A stretch of 64,000 bases of DNA. Origin: UBA7477 sp045602925. GTDB lineage: Bacteria; Bacillota; Clostridia; Oscillospirales; Ruminococcaceae. Of this stretch, positions 9,257-16,467 are shown one piece after another. How positions within the stretch are numbered: position 1 is the first letter of the stretch; each line of letters begins with the position of its first letter. Where the stretch lies: positions 62,001-126,000 of the forward strand of contig JAZSCN010000027.1 in NCBI GenBank assembly GCA_045602925.1, read 5' to 3'. The notes beneath the pieces are model-generated. The model saw only the letters and a program-made list of their open reading frames with translations, did not search any database and was not told the DNA's origin. The position numbers and the translations under genes were made by a program.

Positions 9257-9290
9257 AGCTCACATACAGAAGTCTTCCTGTACATGAGCA
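9257..9290 (-). promoter_or_regulatory. Hairpin in the 5' leader of the Ca2+ ATPase gene
   Basis: On the minus strand GCTCATGTACAG and CTGTATGTGAGC form a 12-base stem (two G-U pairs) with an 8-base loop, followed by TTTATTTTA. It lies between the promoter and the ribosome binding site and looks like a weak intrinsic terminator or attenuator. I do not recognise the conserved core of a known metal riboswitch. Confidence 0.5.
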
Positions 9291-9337
9291 TCATTACAAA
9301 AATATGTTATATGTCTGCTCGTTATACAACAGCAGTT

Positions 9338-9366
9338 ATTATACCATAGCTCCAAGAAAATGTCAA
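9338..9366 (-). promoter_or_regulatory. SigA-type promoter of the Ca2+ ATPase gene
   Basis: Read on the minus strand: TTGACA (9361-9366), a 17-base spacer, and TATAAT (9338-9343). This is a perfect consensus, giving a leader of about 100 bases before the ATG at 9229. Confidence 0.75.
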
Positions 9367-9372
9367 GGATAT

Positions 9373-11304
9373 TTACTGCTTATCAAGGACATTTTCGGCT
9401 GAATTAAGAGTTTTGACAGCAAAAGGAAGTTCGAGGCCCTTGCAGGACTGTGCATAATAGTAGCCCTGACAGAAATCGACCTTAAAATGCTCCTTAACCT
9501 GCATTGCAACTTCTTTAGATTCTATACCCTCAGCGACAACCTCGAGTCTTATACTCTTAGCGATATTGATAGAATTATTGAGAAGAATCATAGTCTTATC
9601 GTTCTGCAAAGCTTCTTCGATAAAGCTTCTATCGAGCTTCAGGTAGCTAATCGGCAGTACCATGAGCTGCTGGAAGCTTGCAGAGCCTGTACCGAAGTCG
9701 TCGATAGCGAACTTAAAGCCCAGAGCGTAGAGCTCTTTGATATTGCTTACTACGATATCAGGTGGGTTAGCGCCGACGTGCTCTGTAATTTCAAAGCAGA
9801 TTTTTGACGGGTTAACATCATACTTTTGCACAATAGAAGCGATAAGGCTGATGAGGTCTGTCTGCATACACTGCGGAACAGAGAGGTTAACTCCGATAAG
9901 CTTTATTCCTGCATCGTCGAGCTTACCACTTGCGATAAGCTTACAAACATTCTCAAAGACATATTCGCCGACCTTGAACATTGTTCCGGTCTTTTCTGCG
10001 ATAGGGATAAATTCATCAGGCATTACATAGCCGAGAATAGGGTCACGAAGTCTTACAAAGGCTTCGGCATTAGTATAGCTCTTTAGCTTCTCGGAATAAA
10101 TCGGCTGATATACAACCTCTAAGGCTCTGCTGATATTATCAGACTTTAAAGTTCTCTCGATTGTAGCCTTTCTACGTCTATCCATAATCTCTATGCTATC
10201 CACATAGGTTATAGTATTCTTATCGTCGCTTGCGACAATCTCATCGACAAGCTCAAGGAAGGTAGTATAGTCAGGGGCATGCTGTGGGTAGCTTATGAGG
10301 CACAGTGAAGCCGACAAAATAGTCTTCATTTCCTCAAATCCCCAAGGTTCCTTCATACGCTGGCTTATGCTATCCATTACGAACTTCGGTTCGGAGCTTT
10401 CATTCACAAAGCACAGTGCAAACGCACCACCACCGAATGAGAACGAGTTGCCGTATCTTACATACTTAGAAATATAATTAGCGAAAGCTTTATTGACCTT
10501 AGATGCAATTTGTCCACCGAACATATCCGAGAGGAACTTTGCGTCATTGAGCTTAACGATAAGTACCGAGAAGTTCATACCTGTAGACGTATACGCCTTA
10601 CAGTCGCTCTCGAAGGACTGTCTTGAAAGAAGCTTTGTGACGCTATCCACTGAAGCGTCGTTTGCCTGATAAAGCATACTGATTATCGTAATATACAGAA
10701 TTGCTCCAAAGCATTCTACCAGATATCTTGGGTTATAGAGCTGGATTACCGATGGTACTAAAGTGAGCACAGAGGTTACATATATCACAACTCGCATTGA
10801 CCTTCCGAAGAAGTCCGTATGCTTTAGCACAAAAACCATAAGAAATACGAGGTAATAAAAAGCGACAACATAGCCTATCCAGATATATTTTCCTCTATGA
10901 TATACTCCGTTTGAATCAAAGTAGAAAAGCAGTTTAAGCAGTGGATTAAAGGCAATCATAACTGCCATAAATGAAAACGGGACAACAAGCTGGCACTTTC
11001 TCTTGAAGGTCATTCGCACGATAGGCTCTGCCATTACTACAAAGTATGAAACAACGAGGAATGAGGTTGCCGAGTGGAAAAGATAATACAACATATTTAT
11101 TATCCACTTAGCTGTCATAAGGCCTTCTCTATTGTTTATGAGTATTGTTCCTATATCAGCGAGGGTAGCAAGTCCACCCGTGAGCATGAGCACCTCAAAG
11201 ATTCTACTCTTAAAGGAGATAACATTCTTCTTTATATAAAAGGTGACAAGTAGCACTGTACACAAAAGTAATGCACAAATATCAAAGTGCACGATGTAAT
11301 TCAC
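9373..11304 (-). CDS. Membrane GGDEF/EAL protein with degenerate GGDEF site
   Basis: A 643-residue protein. Start GTG at 11304 was chosen because GGGGGAGAGG lies just upstream, and a longer frame would run through that site. The N-terminal ~215 residues contain about seven hydrophobic segments. A GGDEF-like domain follows, with GGGAF in place of GG(D/E)EF, so it is unlikely to make c-di-GMP. The EAL domain keeps the catalytic ligands (FEITEH, IDDFGTG, LKLDRSFI, AEGIES, CQGYYYA), although the signature EAL reads EAF. It is therefore a likely c-di-GMP phosphodiesterase or sensor. It is a single gene with its own promoter. Confidence 0.88.
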   Translation of the reverse strand: MNYIVHFDICALLLCTVLLVTFYIKKNVISFKSRIFEVLMLTGGLATLADIGTILINNREGLMTAKWIINMLYYLFHSATSFLVVSYFVVMAEPIVRMTFKRKCQLVVPFSFMAVMIAFNPLLKLLFYFDSNGVYHRGKYIWIGYVVAFYYLVFLMVFVLKHTDFFGRSMRVVIYVTSVLTLVPSVIQLYNPRYLVECFGAILYITIISMLYQANDASVDSVTKLLSRQSFESDCKAYTSTGMNFSVLIVKLNDAKFLSDMFGGQIASKVNKAFANYISKYVRYGNSFSFGGGAFALCFVNESSEPKFVMDSISQRMKEPWGFEEMKTILSASLCLISYPQHAPDYTTFLELVDEIVASDDKNTITYVDSIEIMDRRRKATIERTLKSDNISRALEVVYQPIYSEKLKSYTNAEAFVRLRDPILGYVMPDEFIPIAEKTGTMFKVGEYVFENVCKLIASGKLDDAGIKLIGVNLSVPQCMQTDLISLIASIVQKYDVNPSKICFEITEHVGANPPDIVVSNIKELYALGFKFAIDDFGTGSASFQQLMVLPISYLKLDRSFIEEALQNDKTMILLNNSINIAKSIRLEVVAEGIESKEVAMQVKEHFKVDFCQGYYYAQSCKGLELPFAVKTLNSAENVLDKQ

Positions 11305-11343
11305 GATACCTCTCCCCCTATCAAAATTATATATACCTTTTTT

Positions 11344-11371
11344 ATTATAGCACATAAGATTAAATTGTCAA
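11344..11371 (-). promoter_or_regulatory. Promoter of the GGDEF/EAL gene
   Basis: Minus strand TTGACA (11366-11371), a 16-base spacer and TATAAT (11344-11349), about 40 bases before the GTG start. Confidence 0.7.
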
Positions 11372-11567
11372 TATATATTGCAAAAACACATTAATCGACT
11401 CTGCAACGCTTTAGCACTATACTATATAAAATATTGTTTTTGAAGAATTAAAGGTCGGATACAGTTTTGTAACATTTAATTCATAGCAGTTCACCAATTT
11501 GCACATAGTCAAACAGTAATTTTTGTATATTATTACTAATGTTGAAATTTAAAAGTCCCTGTTGGAC
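11372..11567. other. AT-rich intergenic stretch between divergent promoters
   Basis: Part of a 420-base gap without genes (11305-11723). Apart from the two promoters and the operator-like sequence near 11600 I see no ORF, no strong hairpin and no repeat here. Confidence 0.6.
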
Positions 11568-11596
11568 TTGACAAAACAGTATTTTTGAGTTATTAT
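11568..11596 (+). promoter_or_regulatory. SigA-type promoter of the NlpC/P60 hydrolase gene
   Basis: TTGACA at 11568-11573, a 17-base spacer and TATTAT at 11591-11596, giving a leader of roughly 120 bases. Confidence 0.75.
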
Positions 11597-11636
11597 ATTA
11601 CAAGATGGTTACAATGATTACAATTTGATTGTAACC
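11597..11636. promoter_or_regulatory. WalR-box-like operator overlapping the start of transcription
   Basis: On the minus strand TGTAAC-N5-TGTAAT (11597-11613) fits the WalR/YycF box TGTWAH-N5-TGTWAH exactly. Two more half-sites follow: ATTACA near 11617-11622 and TGTAAC at 11630-11635. The sequence also forms an inverted repeat, GGTTACAAT (11607-11615) with ATTGTAACC (11628-11636). It abuts the -10 box, a position typical of repression or tuning. WalR controls CwlO- and LytE-like hydrolases in Bacillus; binding here is inferred. Confidence 0.5.
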
Positions 11637-11723
11637 TTTAGACGACAAAATTTCGAAACTACAAAATGATATGTACATAAAATAGAGAAAGGATTTGTTA
11701 CTATCAGAACCTATAAGCTTAAG

Positions 11724-12974
11724 ATGCTCAAGAGAATTCTTGCCACATCGCTTGCAGTGCTTATCGCACTCGGCGTAGGTACAGCGTTCCTTGGCGAAAC
11801 AGACAACGTAATTACATCTCAGGCTACACCTGAGCTTGAAGAATATCAGCAGCAGCTCCAAGAGCTTCAATCTCAGCAGGATGCTCTCAACACAAAGATT
11901 GAGAGTGCTTCGAATAATCTTGAAGACCTCACTCAGAAGAAGCAGTACATTGAGGAACAGATTAAGGTCCTTGAGGAAAAGATTTATCTTGTTGATGCTT
12001 ACACACAGGAGCTCGAGGTTACTATCGCTGATATTAACCTTAAGATTCACGAAAATTCACAGGCTCTTGATGAAACAGAGCAGGAAATCCAGAACGGTGT
12101 TGCTGCCTATCAGGAAAGACTGCGTGCACTTTATATCGCCGGCAACAGCTCATACGCTGATGTTCTTATCGACAGCGACAACTTCTACGATATGCTTATG
12201 CGTGTAGAGCTCATCAAGAGAGTTTCTGAGCATGACAGCAATATTATCACAGGACTTGTTGAGCTTGAAGAAGAATACAAGGGTATTGAGGATATCCTCA
12301 AGGCTGACATGGATGATATCTCGGCAACAATGCAGACTTATCAGGAAAATCTCTCTCAGCTTTCTACCGACAAGGCAGAGTTTGACAGATTAAAGGCTGA
12401 AAATGAACAGTCACTCCAGGATATTGAAGCACAGATTAAGGATATTGAAAATCAGCTCAGTGAAAATTCTCAGGCACAGAGCAGTGTCCAGCACGATATT
12501 GACACCTACACTACTACAACAACTACAACCACCACAACTACAAGACAGCCTGCAAACACAGGTAACGGTGGTGGTAACTACAATACAAACGTAGAGTATG
12601 AAGACGGCGACATCGAGGCGGTTGTTGAGTACGCTAAGGGAATGGTTGGCGGAAGATACGTTTGGGCAGGCGAACAGTACAGAGCTACTGACTGTTCAGG
12701 TCTTGTTCTTCTCAGCTACCGTCAAATAGGTATTTCTCTTCCACATAAGGCTTCCTGGCAGGCAAGCTACGGCAGAGAGGTAAGCTATGACGAAATGAAG
12801 CCGGGCGACCTTATCTTCTACGGCTACGGCAGTAGTTATTCAAGCATCTATCACGTTTCTATGTATATCGGCAACGGACTTATGGTTCACGCTGAAAGCA
12901 CAGCAACAGGTATTGTAATTTCTTACGTTAGAGATTACGCACACATTGTTGTTATCAAGAGACTTGTAGAATAA
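11724..12974 (+). CDS. Secreted NlpC/P60 peptidoglycan endopeptidase with coiled coil
   Basis: A 416-residue CwlO/PcsB-like hydrolase. A signal peptide (residues 1-25) is followed by a long coiled coil (about 37-255), a run of about eleven Thr, a Gly/Asn linker, and an NlpC/P60 domain from about 295 to the end with catalytic Cys324 (TDCSGL) and His377 (YHVSMYIGNG). Such enzymes cut D-Glu to diamino-acid bonds in stem peptides, with activity often gated by FtsEX through the coiled coil. The ATG is about 30 bases from the best ribosome binding site (GAGAAAGGA), and no ATG, GTG or TTG in frame is closer, so the true start is uncertain. Confidence 0.9.
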   Translation: MLKRILATSLAVLIALGVGTAFLGETDNVITSQATPELEEYQQQLQELQSQQDALNTKIESASNNLEDLTQKKQYIEEQIKVLEEKIYLVDAYTQELEVTIADINLKIHENSQALDETEQEIQNGVAAYQERLRALYIAGNSSYADVLIDSDNFYDMLMRVELIKRVSEHDSNIITGLVELEEEYKGIEDILKADMDDISATMQTYQENLSQLSTDKAEFDRLKAENEQSLQDIEAQIKDIENQLSENSQAQSSVQHDIDTYTTTTTTTTTTTRQPANTGNGGGNYNTNVEYEDGDIEAVVEYAKGMVGGRYVWAGEQYRATDCSGLVLLSYRQIGISLPHKASWQASYGREVSYDEMKPGDLIFYGYGSSYSSIYHVSMYIGNGLMVHAESTATGIVISYVRDYAHIVVIKRLVE

Positions 12975-12982
12975 TAAAAAAT

Positions 12983-13016
12983 ACGGTATCGCATTTTATG
13001 TTGCGGTACCGTTTTT
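12983..13016. terminator. Bidirectional terminator between nlpC and the RiPP-like cassette
   Basis: The stem ACGGTATCGCA (12983-12993) pairs with TGCGGTACCGT (13002-13012) including one G-U pair, with A-rich sequence to the left and TTTTT to the right. The stop codon of the minus-strand peptidase gene lies inside the T run. Confidence 0.75.
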
Positions 13017-13464
13017 ATTTGAGCTTTAATTTTCTAAGGAGCTTTCCTACGAAGGCTCTTATTTTTTTATACACAATTCTGAGAGGGTAAATAAGATATA
13101 TCGCCCACTTATACAGCTTATATCCAAAGCTATTCAGAGAGACCTTCTTCTCTCCTCGCCACATTTCCTGCAGTACGCCTATAACAGCGCTGTCGGGAAT
13201 GTTTTTTTCTACCTTCATACAATTGTCGCCGAGTATATTATATCCGTTAGGCAAGACCTTAATTATTCTATGTAGTACATACTGCTCGCCTCTTTTATAA
13301 AGTGGGACATCGAGCTTCTTTAGCCTTTCACCCTCTTTAAGAGGTCGCACAACTATCGTATCACGCCTATCTCTAAGCATAGGATACATGCTCACGCCTG
13401 AGGTTGTACTGACAAAGACGCCCTCTTTACGCAATATATCCTCGATTTTTACTGCATCAATCAT
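13015..13464 (-). CDS. S24/S26-type signal-peptidase-like protease of the RiPP-like cassette
   Basis: A 149-residue protein with the S26 signature GVSMYPML (nucleophile Ser25), VLHRII (His65) and ILGDN (Asp80). The His where bacterial type I signal peptidases have Lys resembles the SipW/ER class, which uses Ser-His-Asp. There is no N-terminal membrane anchor; instead the C-terminus (about 117-149) is hydrophobic then strongly basic and may bind the membrane. Its start overlaps the end of the PqqD-like gene by 8 bases, implying translational coupling. I infer that it removes a leader from the small peptide encoded at 14538-14675. Confidence 0.8.
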   Translation of the reverse strand: MIDAVKIEDILRKEGVFVSTTSGVSMYPMLRDRRDTIVVRPLKEGERLKKLDVPLYKRGEQYVLHRIIKVLPNGYNILGDNCMKVEKNIPDSAVIGVLQEMWRGEKKVSLNSFGYKLYKWAIYLIYPLRIVYKKIRAFVGKLLRKLKLK

Positions 13465-13726
13465 TTACAAGGAAGCCTTCCTTTTCCATTTTATCGAGCA
13501 TAGCTCTTGTATCTGCTTGTGCCTTTTCGGCATCGACCTCATACTTTTCGCAAAGGAGTGCAGCAATCTCGCCTTCTGACTTACCTTCGCTTAGCCACAC
13601 CCATATATCCTTGGCAGTTCCGTTGAGCTTTATAAGTCCGTGAAAGTCATGACTTGCCTCGCCCGTTGCGGCTACCATAATCTGACCTGCTACCTCTCTT
13701 AATACAAATCCGTTTTTAATTCTCAT
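13457..13726 (-). CDS. PqqD-like RiPP recognition element protein
   Basis: An 89-residue protein of the PqqD fold. It has N-terminal strands (FVLREVAGQIMVA), the HGLIKLNGTAKDIWVWLSEGKSEGEI block that forms the start of the winged helix, and C-terminal helices ending with MEKEGFLVND. PqqD proteins bind leader peptides and present them to modifying enzymes. It overlaps the kinase gene by 11 bases upstream and the peptidase gene by 8 bases downstream. The precursor-like peptide in the same unit carries YxxPxM, close to the YxxPxL motif that lasso-peptide leaders use to bind PqqD-like domains. Confidence 0.85.
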   Translation of the reverse strand: MRIKNGFVLREVAGQIMVAATGEASHDFHGLIKLNGTAKDIWVWLSEGKSEGEIAALLCEKYEVDAEKAQADTRAMLDKMEKEGFLVND

Positions 13727-14468
13727 TGTCCCTTACCCTTTCTATTTCAAAGCTGTGGCCGGTTATTCCTTCCAGACTACATTTTACAGCATCTTCGCTG
13801 ATATTGCAATAGAGCTTATACATAGGAACCTGCTTTAGAAGCTTATCGAGGAGCTCAATTGTTCTGACAAGTGCCATTGGTGACTGTGGCATATACACCT
13901 GTCCGAGCAGAAAATCCACACTCTCTGATGGTGAAATTCTCTCGAGCTTATTTTCTTCGCCTCTACAGAGAAGGCATATTCCTCCGATTTCGGCACAGGT
14001 ATTAACCTGCCAACGTTCCTTGCCCGACCATGGTGTGCCATACACCATTGGGCTTTCGCCGTCTTTGGCTGTAACAATCGGCTTATCACCGTTTATGACC
14101 TTGACATTTTCGCTACCGAGATATCTTTGCCATAGTGTGATATGGGTAGTCTTTCCTGTTCCACTTGGTGCAGTAAAGAGATACGCCTTGCCCTTATACT
14201 CGATAGCAGCACCGTGGAATACAAAGCCGCAAAGCTCGGGCAGTGCCTCGGCGATAGGTCTGTAAAGCTCGGTCAGCTCGACATATTTTAGATTAGGACG
14301 CTCGCACTCGCTCATTGCCTTTTGCAGTGCATCGTCTGTAACGAAGGCTTGTATATCGGCATTTCCATTACTCTTTACGATATAGTCCCTCATATACTCT
14401 TTACAAAACGGATGCCTGCAGGTAATCTCTGCATAGAGCCCTGCTATTTTAATCGTAAATTTTTCCAT
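13716..14468 (-). CDS. HprK-like serine/threonine kinase of the RiPP-like cassette
   Basis: A 250-residue protein of the HPr kinase/phosphorylase superfamily (PEPCK-like fold). The P-loop APSGTGKTTH lies at about 100-109, followed by NGDKP (126-130) and GTPWSGKE (144-151). It is shorter than true HprK and lacks the HprK N-terminal domain, as do the tailoring kinases found in some lasso-peptide clusters and the ScmC-type proteins. ATG 14468 is preferred over the frame start because TTGGAGAT precedes it. It lies downstream of the precursor gene beyond a terminator-like hairpin. The substrate is inferred to be the 45-residue peptide; HPr itself is the main alternative. Confidence 0.8.
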   Translation of the reverse strand: MEKFTIKIAGLYAEITCRHPFCKEYMRDYIVKSNGNADIQAFVTDDALQKAMSECERPNLKYVELTELYRPIAEALPELCGFVFHGAAIEYKGKAYLFTAPSGTGKTTHITLWQRYLGSENVKVINGDKPIVTAKDGESPMVYGTPWSGKERWQVNTCAEIGGICLLCRGEENKLERISPSESVDFLLGQVYMPQSPMALVRTIELLDKLLKQVPMYKLYCNISEDAVKCSLEGITGHSFEIERVRDNEN

Positions 14469-14492
14469 AAAATCTCCAAGCTGCAAAAGCTT

Positions 14493-14527
14493 AAAAAACC
14501 GACCGTCAACAGTTATCGCCGACGGTC
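14493..14527 (-). terminator. Terminator or attenuator between precursor gene and kinase gene
   Basis: On the minus strand GACCGTC and GACGGTC form a 7-base GC-rich stem around a 13-base loop, followed by GGTTTTTT. Its place right after the peptide gene would make peptide transcript more abundant than the three downstream genes, as is common for RiPP precursors. Confidence 0.7.
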
Positions 14528-14537
14528 AGCAGTTGTA

Positions 14538-14675
14538 TTAATAGTCGTTTGTCCATTCTTCGGTTGTTGTCGTTACTATTGGATCTTCCGGCTCTTCAAC
14601 TGGGCCGGATGTGATAATCACATCACAAGACTTAACGTTAAAGATATCCATTTCAGGTTCTAAATACTGCTTCAC
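14538..14675 (-). CDS. 45-residue RiPP-precursor-like peptide
   Basis: A 45-residue acidic peptide with GTG start, preceded by a strong AAGGAGGGG six bases upstream and by its own promoter. It begins VKQYLEPEMDIFNV, giving Y4-x-x-P7-x-M9, close to the YxxPxL motif bound by PqqD-like domains. Then come a single Cys17, the block DVIITSG (18-24), a Glu/Pro-rich stretch, four Thr at 35-38, and the C-terminal EEWTNDY. I count 11 acidic and 2 basic residues. Short Clostridia proteins of the form KxYxxP...DVIxTSG are familiar to me as hypotheticals. The modification and the mature product are unknown; Ser/Thr phosphorylation is the best guess given the kinase. Confidence 0.75.
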   Translation of the reverse strand: MKQYLEPEMDIFNVKSCDVIITSGPVEEPEDPIVTTTTEEWTNDY

Positions 14676-14748
14676 TAAAAGCCCCTCCTTACTATTTTAT
14701 AGGATAATATCATCTCAACCGTTTTATAATTTACAATCTCAATTACAT

Positions 14749-14777
14749 ATTATATCACTTTACTACTATAAAATCAA
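14749..14777 (-). promoter_or_regulatory. SigA-type promoter of the RiPP-like cassette
   Basis: Minus strand TTGATT (14772-14777), a 17-base spacer and perfect TATAAT (14749-14754), about 70 bases before the GTG of the peptide gene. Confidence 0.7.
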
Positions 14778-14826
14778 CGATTTTCTTTCATCTTATAAAA
14801 ATTCTTAATTGCGAATAAAAAGCTGT

Positions 14827-16407
14827 TTATGGAGCAAGCTCCTTCATAACTGCGAGGGCGACCTTCACGCCGTCTACAGCTGACGAAGTAATACCGCCTG
14901 CATAGCCTGCACCCTCGCCACAGGGATACAGATTAGGAATACTAATCGAGCGAAAACACTCATTTCTGAGAATTCTCACCGGAGATGATGTTCTTGTTTC
15001 GGGAGCAGTCAGGAGTGCTTCGTTATCACCAAAGCACTTCATTCTGCGTGAGAACACGCTAAGGCCTTCCTTCATCATATTGCACACACGCTGTGGAAGA
15101 AGCTTCTCGAAATCTGCTGTCCTTACGCCTATTGCATAGGTTGGTGAAAGCTTATCGGAGAGTCTTGGCTTACCTGACAAAAATCCACCGACAGTTGTTG
15201 CTGGAGCAAAATATCCACCCGTTTGCTTATAGGCATTCTTCTCTATTTCTCGAGCGAAGTACATACCGTCGAGCACGCCACTTCCGTAGTCGTTTTTATT
15301 GACCGAAGCGACAAGTGCGGCGTTGGCGTTTTTTCCGTCTCTTGCAAACTCGCTCATACCGTTTGTTACTATAGAAGCCTGCTCGCTTGCAGAAGGCACC
15401 ACAAACCCTCCCGGACACATACAAAAAGTATATACAGCTTGTCCATCTTTTCTTGTATAGGAGAGCTGATACTCACCTTTTGGGAGAAGCGGATTACCTG
15501 CACATTTTCTGTACAGACTTTCCTCGACATCGGCTTGCAAGTGCTCAATTCTTGCACCAATCGCAAACGGCTTAGACTCCATTGCTACGCCCTTAGAGCA
15601 AAGCATTTCAAAGGTATCTCTTGCCGAATGACCTGTAGCGAGGATAACGGTCGAGGCTTCAAACTGCTTATCGCCTGCGTGAACTACAGAAATTTCGCCG
15701 TTTTGCAACTCGTAGCCGTCGAATTGCGTTTCAAAATACACCTGACCACCGAGAGCTATTATTTCTTCTCTGATAGCCTTTACGACTGTTCTTAGCTTAT
15801 CTGTACCGATATGCGGCTTTGCCTTAGTGAGAATCTCACTCGGTGCGCCGAACTCCACGAGGCTTTTCATAACATATCTACATAGCGAGTCTTTAATTCT
15901 TGTGACTAGCTTTCCGTCAGAAAATGTTCCTGCACCGCCCTCTCCGAACTGCACGTTTGTATTGCTATCGAGCTTTGAGCTTTCCCAGAAGGCAGTGACC
16001 TTTTCAACACGCTTATCGACGCTGGCGCCTCTTTCAAGGACTATAGGCTTATATCCATTCCGGGCAAGTGTAAGGGCGCAAAACATTCCTGCCGGGCCAA
16101 AGCCGACAACTATCGGTCTGCCATTCTTTTTAGCTGTACCCTTTACTACGTCGAGCCCGCCGTCAGTTATATAATTAAAGCCGAGCGTTTCTGCGAATGC
16201 TTTTTCTCTATTTTTTTCACGCAAGCTGACCACGACAGAATGAACGAAGAATATATTACTGTGGTTTCTGGCGTCAAGCGAGGTTTTGTATATATCCGCC
16301 TCAAAAGCCTCGCCCGATTTGAGCGAAGCTTTCTTCAAAGCTTTTTCTATTACCTCGTTCTTACTGCAATCAAGAGGTGCTTTTATCGGGCCAATAATGA
16401 CAGGCAT
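14827..16407 (-). CDS. FAD-dependent oxidoreductase, COG2509-like
   Basis: A 526-residue flavoprotein of the COG2509 type (uncharacterised FAD-dependent dehydrogenase). After about 95 residues comes the dinucleotide-binding motif VVGFGPAGMFCALTLARNG with the acidic end VLERG. FGEGGAGTFSDGKL and ILATGHSARDTFEML are typical of this group, and the C-terminal LYPCGEGAGYAGGITS closes the FAD site. ATG 16407 was chosen because TTGGAGGG lies just upstream. The substrate is unknown. It follows cdaR on the same strand with about 60 bases between them. Confidence 0.85.
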   Translation of the reverse strand: MPVIIGPIKAPLDCSKNEVIEKALKKASLKSGEAFEADIYKTSLDARNHSNIFFVHSVVVSLREKNREKAFAETLGFNYITDGGLDVVKGTAKKNGRPIVVGFGPAGMFCALTLARNGYKPIVLERGASVDKRVEKVTAFWESSKLDSNTNVQFGEGGAGTFSDGKLVTRIKDSLCRYVMKSLVEFGAPSEILTKAKPHIGTDKLRTVVKAIREEIIALGGQVYFETQFDGYELQNGEISVVHAGDKQFEASTVILATGHSARDTFEMLCSKGVAMESKPFAIGARIEHLQADVEESLYRKCAGNPLLPKGEYQLSYTRKDGQAVYTFCMCPGGFVVPSASEQASIVTNGMSEFARDGKNANAALVASVNKNDYGSGVLDGMYFAREIEKNAYKQTGGYFAPATTVGGFLSGKPRLSDKLSPTYAIGVRTADFEKLLPQRVCNMMKEGLSVFSRRMKCFGDNEALLTAPETRTSSPVRILRNECFRSISIPNLYPCGEGAGYAGGITSSAVDGVKVALAVMKELAP

Positions 16408-16467
16408 TGTACTTCCCTCCAAAAAAGGATTGCCGAACAGCCTTAACAAAGGATGCTCGGCAAGTTA

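Noticed and set aside
9230..9340. yybP-ykoY (Mn2+) riboswitch before the Ca2+ ATPase gene
   Set aside because: The leader holds only one strong stem and lacks the conserved internal loops of that class.
13015..14675. Lasso peptide biosynthetic cluster
   Set aside because: HprK-like, PqqD-like and precursor genes resemble parts of kinase-containing lasso clusters, but no asparagine-synthetase-like cyclase and no transglutaminase-like protease are present; the peptidase is S24/S26 type.
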